DNA from: Pontibacter roseus DSM 17521
GTDB taxonomy: Bacteria; Bacteroidota; Bacteroidia; Cytophagales; Hymenobacteraceae
Reading direction: 5' to 3'
DNA: 64,000 nt
NCBI RefSeq assembly: GCF_000373265.1
Contig: NZ_KB890761.1
Coordinates: 1,228,599 to 1,292,598, forward strand
The notes under the pieces were generated by a model. That model was not told where the DNA came from. It did no database searches and saw only the letters and a list, made by a program, of their open reading frames with translations. The position numbers and the translations under genes were made by a program. Below are positions 9,175 through 17,717 of the stretch, in pieces. How positions within the stretch are numbered: position 1 is the stretch's first letter; each line of letters starts with the position of its first letter.

Positions 9175-10314
9175 CTACGCCAACGCCCGTTTCAGCGACT
9201 GCACTACCTTTTCCAAATCTTCATCCGATAGATTGCTTCCGGAAGGCAGGCAGAGGCCGCGCGCGAAAAGCCTTTCGCTGAGGCCGTCGCCGTAGTACAG
9301 GCAGCCCTGGTGCAGGGGTTGCTGGTGGAGTGGCTTCCAAAGCGGGGCGGCTTCGATGTTTTGCTCTTCCAGCGCGGTGATGATGTCTTCGGGCTTTTTG
9401 CCCAGTTCCGGGTCCAGCAGCACGGTAGTGAGCCAGCGGTTGGCGAAGCAGTTCTTCGGCTCCGCTACAAACTCGAAGCCCAGGTGCTGCAACTGATTTC
9501 TGTAAAAATTGAATACTTCGCGGCGCTGCTTGACGCGCATCTCCAGCACTTCCATCTGGCCGCGGCCTATACCTGCACTGATATTGCTGAGGCGGTAGTT
9601 GTAGCCCAATTGCGCATGTCGGGCATAAAGGGCAGCATCTTTGGCCTGTGTGGCCAGGTATAGCGCGCGTTCCGCCGCCTCTTGCTCCTCTGTGATGAGG
9701 GCGCCTCCGCCAGAGGTAGTGATGATTTTATTGCCGCTGAAGGAAAAGACCCCAAAACGGCCAAAGGTGCCGACCTGGTGGCCGCCATAACGCGAGCCAA
9801 GCGCCTCCGCCGCATCCTCCACGACAGGTATAGCATACCGTTCTGCCACTTTCAGGATTTCGTTCAGCTTGGCAGGCATGCCGTACAGATGCACGAGCAG
9901 CAGGCAAGCAGGTTTTCTGCCCGTCTTCAGCCTTTCCTCTATCGCCTGCTCCAGCGTGGCTGGGCACATGTTCCAGGTATCGGGTTCGCTTTCCACGAAA
10001 ACAGGTATAGCCCCCAGGTATAGGATGGGGTTGGCCGAGGCCACAGGCGCGAACGTGGAGCACAGCACCTCGTCGCCTGGTTTTACCCCTACAAGGCGCA
10101 GGGCCAGGTGCAAGGCAGCCGTGCCGGAGTTCAGTACAACGGCGTGGCGGGCGTTGGTGTGCTGGCAGATGTCGTGCTCCAGCCCCGGCAGGTTAGGCCC
10201 CGAGGTGCCTACCCAATTATCCTCCAGCGCTTTCTGCACATAGTTTTTCTCATGGCCACCCATATGGGGAGCCGACAAAAAGATTCTACCGGGCCTGTAG
10301 TTCATGCGTTCCAA
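9175..10314 (-). CDS. DegT/DnrJ/EryC1/StrS-type sugar aminotransferase
   Basis: PLP-dependent aminotransferase of 379 aa that in this family converts keto-sugar nucleotides to amino sugars for surface glycans. Landmarks are VLNSGTAALHLALR (cofactor phosphate site), VEDAAEALGSRYGG, the lysine in SFSGNKIITTSGGG (residue 196), and GYNYRLSNISAGIGRGQ, typical of this family. The product resembles aminotransferases of N-acetylated diamino-sugar pathways, with a NeuD-like acyltransferase elsewhere in the window (57169), but the two are not linked. The start could also be the Met three codons later. No promoter is recognised upstream. Confidence 0.88.
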   Translation of the reverse strand: MERMNYRPGRIFLSAPHMGGHEKNYVQKALEDNWVGTSGPNLPGLEHDICQHTNARHAVVLNSGTAALHLALRLVGVKPGDEVLCSTFAPVASANPILYLGAIPVFVESEPDTWNMCPATLEQAIEERLKTGRKPACLLLVHLYGMPAKLNEILKVAERYAIPVVEDAAEALGSRYGGHQVGTFGRFGVFSFSGNKIITTSGGGALITEEQEAAERALYLATQAKDAALYARHAQLGYNYRLSNISAGIGRGQMEVLEMRVKQRREVFNFYRNQLQHLGFEFVAEPKNCFANRWLTTVLLDPELGKKPEDIITALEEQNIEAAPLWKPLHQQPLHQGCLYYGDGLSERLFARGLCLPSGSNLSDEDLEKVVQSLKRALA

Positions 10315-10615
10315 TGATTAAGTGCGGAAAGTGGCTGTCAAGTTGTTTTCAGGTATGCGGTTGCGAGGTGGTAGTTTCGGAGAGTCAAAAGTGAGCAGCA
10401 TTTCGGGGAAATAACCTCTAATCTAAATCACCTGTCATATGTTAGGAGTGCGTAGCACCCAACGGCTGCTCCTCCTTGCTTTCCGACTAATAAGATACAT
10501 AAAATTGCCTACTTGTCAAGCCCTGTTTTGGTTGTGGAAAAAGAGCAGGAAGTCCTGTACCTGCTGGTTTTCGTTTGAAGCGGCAGCGCCTGATGCCATG
10601 AAACGCGCTTTTTCT

Positions 10616-10623
10616 TACCTTGC
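10616..10623 (+). promoter_or_regulatory. Likely -7 element of ispE
   Basis: TACCTTGC resembles TAnnTTTG with one or two mismatches and lies 18 bases before the ispE ATG. The 327-base divergent region 10315-10641 otherwise shows no RNA gene, repeat or convincing ORF. Confidence 0.35.
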
Positions 10624-10641
10624 GGTCCCAAACCCATACCT

Positions 10642-11451
10642 ATGCTCGATTTTCCCAACGCCAAGATAAACATCGGCCTGCTGGTCACCGAGAAGCGCCC
10701 CGACGGGTTCCACAACCTGGAGTCGTGCTTTTACCCGGTGCAGTGGTGCGACGCCCTGGAGATACTGCCTGCGGAGAAGGAGGAATTCACGATGAGCGGA
10801 CTGCCTGTCCCCGGCAACCCGGAGACAAACCTGTGCCTGAAGGCGTACCGCCTGCTCCAGCGGGACTTTGGGCTGCCGCCCGTGCACCTGCACCTGCACA
10901 AGGCCATACCCATGGGAGCAGGACTAGGCGGAGGCTCCGCTGACGCCGCTTTCACCCTAAAGCAGTTGAACACACTGTTTGAGCTTAACCTGGCAGAAGA
11001 TAAATTAGAAGACTACGCCCGCCAGCTTGGCAGCGACTGTGCCTTCTTCATCCGGAACAAACCGGTGGTGGCTGTGGAGCGGGGCGATGTGTTCCGGCCT
11101 GTTGAGCTTGACCTCAAAGGCTATACCTGTGTGCTGGTGTACCCGGGCATCCACATCACCACGGCAGAGGCCTATGGCAGCATTGTGCCCCAAAAGCCAA
11201 ACTGTGACATTGAGCTATTCCTGAAGCAGGATGTGGCGGTATGGAAAACCATACTGAAGAATGACTTTGAGGAGGCGCTCTTTCCGAAGTACCCGGAACT
11301 AGCTACTGTCAAGGAGCAACTGTATGAGGCTGGGGCGATTTATGCTTCTATGACAGGTTCCGGCTCTGCCATCTATGGGTTGTTCAAAGCAGAAGTGCCC
11401 GCCAAGCTAGTCTTTCCTGACGGCTACCTCCTCTGGAAAGGATTGCTTTAG
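10642..11451 (+). CDS. ispE: 4-diphosphocytidyl-2-C-methyl-D-erythritol kinase
   Basis: Fourth step of the MEP isoprenoid pathway: ATP-dependent phosphorylation of CDP-methylerythritol. The 269-aa GHMP kinase starts MLDFPNAKINIGLLV, with the substrate-binding AKIN motif. The ATP-binding glycine loop MGAGLGGGSADAA spans residues 91-103, and the C-terminal GHMP motif MTGSGSAIYGLF is present. Length is typical. Its last 45 bases overlap the 3' end of the convergent EamA-family gene, so the two transcripts are antisense there. Confidence 0.95.
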   Translation: MLDFPNAKINIGLLVTEKRPDGFHNLESCFYPVQWCDALEILPAEKEEFTMSGLPVPGNPETNLCLKAYRLLQRDFGLPPVHLHLHKAIPMGAGLGGGSADAAFTLKQLNTLFELNLAEDKLEDYARQLGSDCAFFIRNKPVVAVERGDVFRPVELDLKGYTCVLVYPGIHITTAEAYGSIVPQKPNCDIELFLKQDVAVWKTILKNDFEEALFPKYPELATVKEQLYEAGAIYASMTGSGSAIYGLFKAEVPAKLVFPDGYLLWKGLL

Positions 11452-12348
11452 TTTCTTGCGGCGTTCAGAATAGGTGTCCAGAACAGGGTGCACGAACACA
11501 CTCAGCAGGATGATGACGGCCCCAATGTAGAAGTTAGAGGTCATCTGCTCATCCTCGTTGAAGATGACCCAGGCCAGCAGGATGCCGTATACGGGCTCCA
11601 TGTTCACGGTCAGGTTCATGGTGTAAGCCGAAATCTTCTGCATCAGGCGAACCGAGGCGGTGTAGGCGTATACCGTACAAACCAGCGCCAGCACCAGTAG
11701 GTAGAACCAGTCCATGTTGTTCATGCTGAAGTTCAGCGTGCCTCCTTGCGCAAATAGCTCTATGTAAATGGGGAAGAATAAGGCCGTGCCGATGCACGCG
11801 CCCGCCATCTCATAGGCCGTGATGGTGGTAGAGGGATGCTTCTTCGCCAGTCGGGCGTTGATGATAGTGAAGATCGCGCCCAATAGGGCAGAACCTACCG
11901 CCAAACCTATACCCAGCATGTTGTTGAACTCCGTCTCAGCCTGGAAGATGATGTAGAGCCCCATCAGGATGAGAAGGGCCAGCAGAATCTCGTGGAGCTT
12001 GATTTTCTTGCTCGTGAAAGCTGGCTCCAGCAGCGCCGTCCACAGGCTGCAGGTAGCCATACCTACCAGGCAAAGGGAGACAGAGGAGATACGGGCCGCA
12101 GTGAAGAAAAGTATCCAGTGGGCGGAAATCATCAAGCCGACGCCCATTATTTTGAACAGGTTGGCCTGGCCCAGCCAGAACGGCGTTCCGCGTTTGTACA
12201 TAATGGCCCCCAAAGCCGCCGCCGCAATCAGGGTGCGCAGAAACACCAGCTCAACAGCCGGAATGGTGATGAGTTTGCCTAGAATGGCAGTGAAGCCCCA
12301 CAGGAAAACGATGAAGTGGAGTTCGATGAAATCTTTGAAACGAGGCAT
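11407..12348 (-). CDS. EamA/DMT-superfamily transporter
   Basis: Inner-membrane protein of 313 aa with about ten hydrophobic helices in two halves, the EamA duplication. Hydrophobic stretches include FIVFLWGFTAILGKL, MGLYIIFQ, and FYIGAVIILLSVFVHP near the end. Such proteins export metabolites; the substrate cannot be inferred. Its start codon overlaps the stop of the upstream permease gene by one base (TAATG), so the two genes are translationally coupled. Its 3' end overlaps ispE by 45 bases. Confidence 0.85.
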   Translation of the reverse strand: MPRFKDFIELHFIVFLWGFTAILGKLITIPAVELVFLRTLIAAAALGAIMYKRGTPFWLGQANLFKIMGVGLMISAHWILFFTAARISSVSLCLVGMATCSLWTALLEPAFTSKKIKLHEILLALLILMGLYIIFQAETEFNNMLGIGLAVGSALLGAIFTIINARLAKKHPSTTITAYEMAGACIGTALFFPIYIELFAQGGTLNFSMNNMDWFYLLVLALVCTVYAYTASVRLMQKISAYTMNLTVNMEPVYGILLAWVIFNEDEQMTSNFYIGAVIILLSVFVHPVLDTYSERRKKLKQSFPEEVAVRKD

Positions 12349-13424
12349 TAGCGGGGAATGTAACGGTAAAGCAGGAAGCCTATTCCTGTAAATATAATAC
12401 TAGGTACCCAGGCGGCTATGTGCGGTTCCAGGTCGCCTACCTGCGCCAGACTACGGCTCGTAATCACGAATATGATGAACACGAAGGCCAGGAAGAAGCC
12501 CAGGGCAATCTGGATGCCTACGCCTCCACGGGCTTTGCGGGCACTCACAATCACACCTATCACCGTCAGGATGATGATGGCGAAGGGGTAGGAGTAGCGT
12601 TCGTATTTCTCAATGAGGTATATCTCGGTGTCATCGGCGCCCCGGTCCATCTTCTCGGCGATGTAGTTGTTGAGCTCCGGCAGGGTCATGGTCTGCTCCA
12701 ATTTGTAAGTGCTCTCAAAGTCCTTAGGAAGCAGGTTGAGGGTGGTATCCAGCGCACCTCCGTGGTAGATGGTTTCCTTCTCGCCGTCGAAGGTGCGGAG
12801 GGTATAGCGGTCCACGTGCCACTTCTCCAGGTCCGGGTCCCAGGTGACGCTGCTGGCGGTGAGCTTCTTGCTCAGGTCGGTGCCCTTTATCTGCTCAATG
12901 GCGAAGTTATACCCTACGTGGGCCGTTACGTTGTAGCTCTCCATGTACACATAGGTGTCCGGTGCTACTTTTATGTGGATGTTGCGGTTGTCAAACGTGA
13001 AGGGGCTCTTTACATACTTCACCTGAAACGCCACGCTCTCTTTGTTCGCATTAGGTATAACCCAGCCTATCAGCAGAAAGATGAGGCCCGCAATGAAGGT
13101 AGAGCCAATCAGGTAAGGCACCAGCAGCCTCCTGAAGCTCACGCCGCCGCTCAGTATGGCCACAATCTCAGTATGCGAGGCCATCTTCGCCGTCACGAAC
13201 ACCGTTGCGATGAACACCGTGATGGGGCTCAGCATGTTGGCGTAAAAAGGAATCAGGTGGATGTAGTAGTCGAATATAATCTCTGAAATGGCCACGTTGT
13301 GCTTGATGAAGTCATCGTTCTTCTCGGTGAAGTCAATCACCAGAATCACCGAGACCATAATCAGCACCGTGAACACGTACGTGGTTAGGAACTTCTTCAG
13401 GATATATTTGTCGAGTATCTTCAA
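12348..13424 (-). CDS. LptF/LptG-type permease of lipopolysaccharide export
   Basis: YjgP/YjgQ-family membrane component of the LPS-extracting ABC transporter, 358 aa. It starts MKILDKYILKKFLTTYVF, the usual N-terminus, with membrane helices near residues 15-35, 60-80 and 100-125. A periplasmic beta-jellyroll region spans roughly 130-260, and three helices follow (IIILTVIGVIVSARKARGG, then FFLAFVFIIFVITS). Either LptF or LptG is possible; I cannot separate them. It is followed with a one-base overlap by the EamA transporter. Its leader contains the degenerate word repeat at 13435-13470. Confidence 0.9.
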   Translation of the reverse strand: MKILDKYILKKFLTTYVFTVLIMVSVILVIDFTEKNDDFIKHNVAISEIIFDYYIHLIPFYANMLSPITVFIATVFVTAKMASHTEIVAILSGGVSFRRLLVPYLIGSTFIAGLIFLLIGWVIPNANKESVAFQVKYVKSPFTFDNRNIHIKVAPDTYVYMESYNVTAHVGYNFAIEQIKGTDLSKKLTASSVTWDPDLEKWHVDRYTLRTFDGEKETIYHGGALDTTLNLLPKDFESTYKLEQTMTLPELNNYIAEKMDRGADDTEIYLIEKYERYSYPFAIIILTVIGVIVSARKARGGVGIQIALGFFLAFVFIIFVITSRSLAQVGDLEPHIAAWVPSIIFTGIGFLLYRYIPR

Positions 13425-13434
13425 GCTTCGCTTT

Positions 13435-13470
13435 AGTTATGAGTTAAAAGTTACGAGTTAAGAGTTTTTA
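13435..13470 (-). repeat. Degenerate leader repeat upstream of the Lpt permease gene
   Basis: On the minus strand the words ACTCTTAACTCGTAAC and ACTCATAACT repeat just before the start codon at 13424. This matches the spacer before atpC in composition and position. The sequence between it and tgt (13471-13549) shows nothing further. Confidence 0.5.
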
Positions 13471-13549
13471 TTTCGTGGTAATAGTCAGATGCAGCTGAAT
13501 TATTATAAATCTACGTTCAACTTTAAAATCTTAACTTTTAACTGACTCC

Positions 13550-14680
13550 TTAGAGCCTCGTCATTAGTTTCTTTACCATCAGGTCTTTCCAGTCGCGGAA
13601 AGTTCCGTCCAGTATGCGCTGACGGGCCTGCTTGACCAGCCACAGGAAGAAGGTCAGGTTGTGCACACTAGCAATCTGCCCGGCCAGGTACTCGGTGCTG
13701 TGGATGAGGTGGCGCAGGTATGCTTTGGTATAAAACGTGCTCACGTAACCGCCTAACTCAGCATCTATAGGGCTGAAGTCTTCGGCCCACTTCTTGTTTT
13801 TTATGTTGATGATTCCCTGCGTGGTGAACAGCATGCCGTTGCGGGCGTTGCGGGTTGGTAGTACGCAGTCAAACATGTCTACGCCTAGCGCGATGTTCTC
13901 CAGTATGTTGGCCGGCGTGCCTACGCCCATCAGGTAGCGCGGCTTGTCGGCCGGCAGTATGTCGCACACCACCTCCGTCATCTCATACATCATCTCGGCC
14001 GGCTCACCAACCGATAGCCCGCCGATGGCGTTGCCTTCGCGGCCGAAGCCGGCGATGGTCTCAGCTGACTGCACACGCAGGTCTTTGTAGGTACTGCCCT
14101 GCACAATCGGGAAGAGCGTCTGGTCAAAGCCATACCTGGGCTCAGTGCTGTCGAAGCGGTCCACGCAGCGCTGCAGCCAGCGGTGCGTGCGCTCCATGGA
14201 GTTCTTGGCGTAGGTATAGTCGCAAGGGTAGGGAGTGCATTCGTCGAAGGCCATGATGATGTCGGCCCCGATGGTGCGCTGCGTGTCCATCACGTTCTCG
14301 GGTGTGAAGTTGAGCGTGGAACCATCTATATGCGACTTGAACTTGACGCCCTCCTCTTTGATTTTGCGGGTTCCGGCCAGCGAGAACACCTGATACCCGC
14401 CGCTGTCAGTCAGAATGGGGCGGTCCCAGCCGTTGAACTTGTGCAGGCCGCCTGCCTGCTCCAGCACGTTGAGGCCGGGGCGCAGGTATAGGTGGTAGGT
14501 GTTGCCCAGAATAATCTCGGCCTTCACATCATCTTTCAGCTCGCGCTGGTGTACCGCCTTCACGGTACCCGCCGTGCCTACCGGCATGAAAATAGGCGTT
14601 TCAATCGCGCCGTGGTCGGTTTGCACCACCCCGGCACGCGCCTTGGACTGTATATCTTTCGCTACTAATGAAAATTGCAT
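13550..14680 (-). CDS. tgt: tRNA-guanine transglycosylase lacking the usual zinc-site cysteines
   Basis: Exchanges guanine-34 for a queuine precursor in GUN-anticodon tRNAs. The 376-aa protein has the family core: TDSGGYQVFSL with catalytic Asp92, VQGSTYKDLR, GLSVGEPAEMMYE, and DMFDCVLPTRNARNG with the likely nucleophile Asp271. The bacterial zinc site should be C-x-C-x2-C near residue 310 plus a later histidine. Here the segment reads SPIDAELGGYVSTFYTKAYL, with no cysteine, while His340 in SVHNL remains. The fold is otherwise complete and of normal length. I recall related Bacteroidota enzymes with the same loss, which would make it lineage-specific. The upstream leader of about 90 nt shows no preQ1 riboswitch that I can fold. 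Confidence 0.93.
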   Translation of the reverse strand: MQFSLVAKDIQSKARAGVVQTDHGAIETPIFMPVGTAGTVKAVHQRELKDDVKAEIILGNTYHLYLRPGLNVLEQAGGLHKFNGWDRPILTDSGGYQVFSLAGTRKIKEEGVKFKSHIDGSTLNFTPENVMDTQRTIGADIIMAFDECTPYPCDYTYAKNSMERTHRWLQRCVDRFDSTEPRYGFDQTLFPIVQGSTYKDLRVQSAETIAGFGREGNAIGGLSVGEPAEMMYEMTEVVCDILPADKPRYLMGVGTPANILENIALGVDMFDCVLPTRNARNGMLFTTQGIINIKNKKWAEDFSPIDAELGGYVSTFYTKAYLRHLIHSTEYLAGQIASVHNLTFFLWLVKQARQRILDGTFRDWKDLMVKKLMTRL

Positions 14681-14779
14681 AGTGTGTGAATGTCGGCTCT
14701 ACTTCGCAAGAATGGAGCCAACCCGGTTAGCGGCCTCTTCCGCCGCTTTTTCTTGCTAAATGGTTTTCAAAATAATCTG

Positions 14780-14787
14780 CAAAGATA
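14780..14787 (-). promoter_or_regulatory. -7 element of tgt
   Basis: On the minus strand this reads TATCTTTG, matching TAnnTTTG, with a TTTG box 15 bases upstream (14803-14806). It implies a leader of about 90 nt containing a GCGGC/GCCGC hairpin at 14729-14747. Confidence 0.5.
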
Positions 14788-14956
14788 CAAAGGGTGGCGC
14801 CACAAAACATAAACAATTATTAAATCATGGTTCTGTTCAGAAATGGCTTAAGAATACCTATTTTTGACTGTCTGTTGGGCTGTTTCACCCTTTGCTTTGC
14901 TGGTGACGACCGCCTACCGGAAAATGAACCATTCAGCCACTACCAATTAAAATAAT

Positions 14957-16060
14957 TTGATTTCATTTATACTCTTGGCAGTGCTGGCTTTGTGTGTGCT
15001 GGTACAGCTGTATTACGCCCTTTTTTACTTCCTGCCCCTGAGCAAGTACCAGGACCCGGTAGCTGATGTGCAGCGGCCGGTGTCGGTGGTTGTGGCGGCG
15101 CACAATGAGCTGGAGAACCTCATGGAACTGCTGCCCATGCTGTTGGACCAGCAATATCCGGAGTTTGAAATCGTTCTGGTGAATGACCGCTCTGACGACG
15201 ATACCGAGTTTTATGTGTATGAGCTGGAGCGGCAGTTCAGCAACTTCAGGGTAGTGACCGTCAAGAAGACGCCGGAGTACCTGAACCCGAAGAAATACGC
15301 GCTGGCGCTGGGCATCCGCTCGGCCCGGTACGAGCACCTGTTGTTCACCGATGCGGACTGCCGGCCGTGCAGCCCGCACTGGATAGAAAAGATGCAGAGC
15401 GGCTATCGTGCAGGTGCTGACCTGGTTATAGGTTACTCGCCTTACCAGAAATTGGACGGGTTTTTAAATCATCTTATCCGGTATGAAACCTTAGTGACAG
15501 CAATTCAGTATCTGTCTCATGCAAACAGGGGACACGCGTACATGGGGGTAGGCCGAAACTTATCTTATACCAAGTCGTGTTTCTTTAGGAACAAAGGGTT
15601 TGCATCCCATATCAAGACCACTGGCGGCGACGATGACCTATTTGTCCGAGATGCCGTCAACAATAGTACAGCAAGCATTGTTATCAGTAAAGAAGGGCAA
15701 ACAATCAGCATCCCCAAAAAGACGTTTCGGGAATGGCTGGTACAGAAAAGAAGGCACATGGCTGCCGGCAGGCAGTACGCAACGGCAGATAGAGGAAGGA
15801 TAGGGGCTTTTATTTCATCGAACATTCTTTTTTACACACTCTGTGTTATTCTTCTTGTACTCCATAGCCATTTGGCTATATTGGCTGCGCTGATTGGCCT
15901 ACGCTACCTGGTGGTTTTCCCGGTGTATGTGGCTGCCGCACGCAGACTGGAGGAAGAAGTCTCGTTGCCGCTCATGCCGCTGCTCGACATTGCCTATTTT
16001 TTTAGTTACCTGCTCCTTGGGGTATCCGTTTTAATGAACAAACGAATCAGATGGAAGTAA
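14957..16060 (+). CDS. Membrane-anchored family 2 glycosyltransferase
   Basis: Processive- or transfer-type GT2 enzyme of about 367 aa for surface polysaccharide. It has an N-terminal membrane helix (ISFILLAVLALCVLVQLYY) and the GT-A domain (VSVVVAAHNE, VNDRSDDDTEF, the metal-binding FTDADCRPC, and GGDDDLFVRDAV). Helices follow at the C-terminus (FISSNILFYTLCVILLVL and PLLDIAYFFSYLLLG). The start is TTG at 14957; no in-frame ATG precedes the helix. From about 15440 to 15870 the codons are visibly richer in A+T than in the flanks, as if a segment had been exchanged. Its end overlaps the sigma-factor gene by 10 bases. Confidence 0.85.
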   Translation: MISFILLAVLALCVLVQLYYALFYFLPLSKYQDPVADVQRPVSVVVAAHNELENLMELLPMLLDQQYPEFEIVLVNDRSDDDTEFYVYELERQFSNFRVVTVKKTPEYLNPKKYALALGIRSARYEHLLFTDADCRPCSPHWIEKMQSGYRAGADLVIGYSPYQKLDGFLNHLIRYETLVTAIQYLSHANRGHAYMGVGRNLSYTKSCFFRNKGFASHIKTTGGDDDLFVRDAVNNSTASIVISKEGQTISIPKKTFREWLVQKRRHMAAGRQYATADRGRIGAFISSNILFYTLCVILLVLHSHLAILAALIGLRYLVVFPVYVAAARRLEEEVSLPLMPLLDIAYFFSYLLLGVSVLMNKRIRWK

Positions 16061-16659
16061 ACAAACAATTCTCCGCAAAAGCTAAGCACGATTTCAAGCT
16101 GATACAGGCAGCCGTCGAAGAGAACGATGAGAAAGCTTATGCCGAGTTGATGAGTATCTATAAGAAGCCGGTATACCACGTGGTATTGAAGATGGTGCGC
16201 AACGCAGATGACGCCGAGGACCTGACGATTGAGGCATTTGCCAAGGCGTTCCGCAACCTGCACAAGTTCAACCCGGAATACGCGTTCAGTACCTGGCTGT
16301 TCCGTATTGCCACGAACAACTGCATCGACTTCATCCGCAAGAACCGCATCAAGACGATGAGCATCGACTCAGCCATCAAGATTGACAACGGCGACGAAAT
16401 CACGATAGACTTCAAAGACAAGAACCTGAACCCGCAGGAAGAGGCGATTAAGAACCAGAAAATCGAGATTATGCAGTATGTGGTGGCCAAGCTGCCCGAG
16501 AAATACCAGCGCCTCGTGACCCTGCGTTACTTCAACGAGCTCTCCTACGAGGAAATAGCTACCGAGCTGAATGCACCGCTTGGTACTGTGAAAGCCCAGT
16601 TGCACCGCGCCCGTGAGTTGCTCTATGACATGGTGAAAAACAAGAAGCACCTGATTTAA
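16051..16659 (+). CDS. RNA polymerase sigma factor, sigma-70 family (ECF-like)
   Basis: The 202-aa protein has region 2 (YKKPVYHVVLKMVRN, DDAEDLTIEAFAKAFRNL, FSTWLFRIATNNCIDFIRK) and region 4 (LPEKYQRLVTLRYFNELSYEE followed by the helix-turn-helix LGTVKAQLHRAREL). These are separated by an acidic linker of about 40 residues that is longer than in minimal ECF factors. No anti-sigma gene adjoins it, so regulation cannot be inferred. It overlaps the 3' end of the glycosyltransferase gene by 10 bases and is followed by a terminator. Its targets are unknown. Confidence 0.92.
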   Translation: MEVNKQFSAKAKHDFKLIQAAVEENDEKAYAELMSIYKKPVYHVVLKMVRNADDAEDLTIEAFAKAFRNLHKFNPEYAFSTWLFRIATNNCIDFIRKNRIKTMSIDSAIKIDNGDEITIDFKDKNLNPQEEAIKNQKIEIMQYVVAKLPEKYQRLVTLRYFNELSYEEIATELNAPLGTVKAQLHRARELLYDMVKNKKHLI

Positions 16660-16690
16660 TGATTGGATAAAAGATATTGATTACGTTGTG

Positions 16691-16730
16691 AAGCCCCTGT
16701 CGCCTTTGTGTGGCCGGGGCTTTACGTTTT
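16691..16730 (+). terminator. Terminator after the sigma-factor gene
   Basis: AAGCCCC (16691-16697) pairs with GGGGCTT (16716-16722), with additional CC/GG pairing toward the loop, followed by TTACGTTTT. Confidence 0.6.
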
Positions 16731-16762
16731 GCGCCACTTTACGCAGCAATTTCATATTTTTG
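16728..16762 (+). promoter_or_regulatory. Promoter of the small membrane-protein gene
   Basis: TTTG at 16728-16731 and TATTTTTG at 16755-16762 match the Bacteroidota -33 and -7 boxes. The spacer is 23, slightly long. Transcription would start near 16770, some 20 bases before the TTG start codon. Confidence 0.55.
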
Positions 16763-16789
16763 CAGGTATAGGAGCAGTACACAGGCACA

Positions 16790-17014
16790 TTGAAGAAAGC
16801 TAAATTGGCAGACAGGCTGCTGAACCGCATAGGCAGACTATACCTGCACCGCCGCCACAGGAGTAGGGAACGGGTGGAGCGGGAGCTTCGCACTAAGTAT
16901 GAGGGCGAGTACCGCAATGCCGGTTTGGTGCTGCTCTTCGACCTCGTGATGGCCTTTGCCGTGGTAGCTGTCGTGTTACTGCTGGCAGGTGTGCTATACC
17001 TTGTGACTGTCTAG
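16790..17014 (+). CDS. Small single-pass membrane protein (74 aa), unknown function
   Basis: The N-terminal 45 residues are very basic (KKAKLADRLLNRIGRLYLHR and RHRSRERVERELRTK). They are followed by one long hydrophobic helix (LVLLFDLVMAFAVVAVVLL) ending four to six residues before the C-terminus. This predicts a cytoplasmic, positively charged N-terminus and a C-tail membrane anchor. The start is TTG, supported by the promoter just upstream. It precedes rsmG by 46 bases and could be co-transcribed with it. I do not recognise a family. Confidence 0.6.
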   Translation: MKKAKLADRLLNRIGRLYLHRRHRSRERVERELRTKYEGEYRNAGLVLLFDLVMAFAVVAVVLLLAGVLYLVTV

Positions 17015-17060
17015 AAAAAGCCTTCTAACTTCTGATTACTTCAACTTTCTAACTTTGAAC

Positions 17061-17699
17061 ATGTCTCATTCCATCGCTATCCGCACGCTATTGTCAGGCT
17101 ATTTCCCTGAACTCACCGAAGACCAACTGGACAAGTATGAGCGTATGGCGGAGCTGTACCGGGAGTGGAACGAGAAGATAAACGTGGTGTCGCGCAAAGA
17201 CATGGAGCACCTGGGCGTGCATCACATCCTGCACTCGCTGGGTATAGCCAAAGTTATCCAATTTCCGGAGCATACCCAGGTGCTGGACGTAGGCACCGGT
17301 GGCGGACTGCCAGGTCTGCCGCTCGCGGTGATGTTCCCAGAGGTGCGGTTCCATTTAGTAGATTCCATCGGCAAAAAGATACACGTGGTGCAGGAAATAG
17401 CCCGTGAGCTGCATCTGCAGAACGTGACGGCTTCTCAGACCCGTGCCGAGCAGGTGCGCGAGAAGTTTGACTTTGTAGTAAGCCGTGCCGTCACCCGACT
17501 GGCCAACTTCTACCCGTGGGTGATGAACAGCTTCAAGAAAGACAAGGCACCAGGAAAGGGTATCTATTATCTGAAAGGCGGCGACCTGCAGGAAGAACTG
17601 GCCGAATCAGGCCTCATCACCAAGACCTACGATTTGAAAGATTACTTTACGGAGGAGTTCTTTGAAACGAAGAAAGTGGTGGTGGTGCCAATGCCGTAG
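17061..17699 (+). CDS. rsmG: 16S rRNA (guanine-527-N7) methyltransferase
   Basis: SAM-dependent methyltransferase GidB/RsmG acting on 16S rRNA. The protein of 212 aa contains EWNEKINVVSRKD, the SAM-binding motif VLDVGTGGGLPGLPLAVMF, FHLVDSIGKKIHVVQEIA and the GidB-specific DFVVSRAVTRLANF. I chose the ATG at 17061 over a TTG two codons earlier. The preceding leader consists of short repeated words (CTTCTAACTT, CAACTTTCTAACTTTGAAC). The 167 bases after the gene contain degenerate TTAAATTGTTG-type repeats and no terminator. Confidence 0.95.
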   Translation: MSHSIAIRTLLSGYFPELTEDQLDKYERMAELYREWNEKINVVSRKDMEHLGVHHILHSLGIAKVIQFPEHTQVLDVGTGGGLPGLPLAVMFPEVRFHLVDSIGKKIHVVQEIARELHLQNVTASQTRAEQVREKFDFVVSRAVTRLANFYPWVMNSFKKDKAPGKGIYYLKGGDLQEELAESGLITKTYDLKDYFTEEFFETKKVVVVPMP

Positions 17700-17717
17700 G
17701 GTGAAGGAAGGCTAAAT

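Noticed and set aside
10439-10669. Plus-strand ORF upstream of ispE
   Set aside because: It overlaps ispE in another frame, has no family features and has unlikely composition (many Cys, Trp, Arg). It is probably leader DNA.
14681-14790. preQ1 riboswitch in the tgt leader
   Set aside because: The GCGGC/GCCGC hairpin is present, but the A-rich tail and pseudoknot sequence of known preQ1 classes are not.
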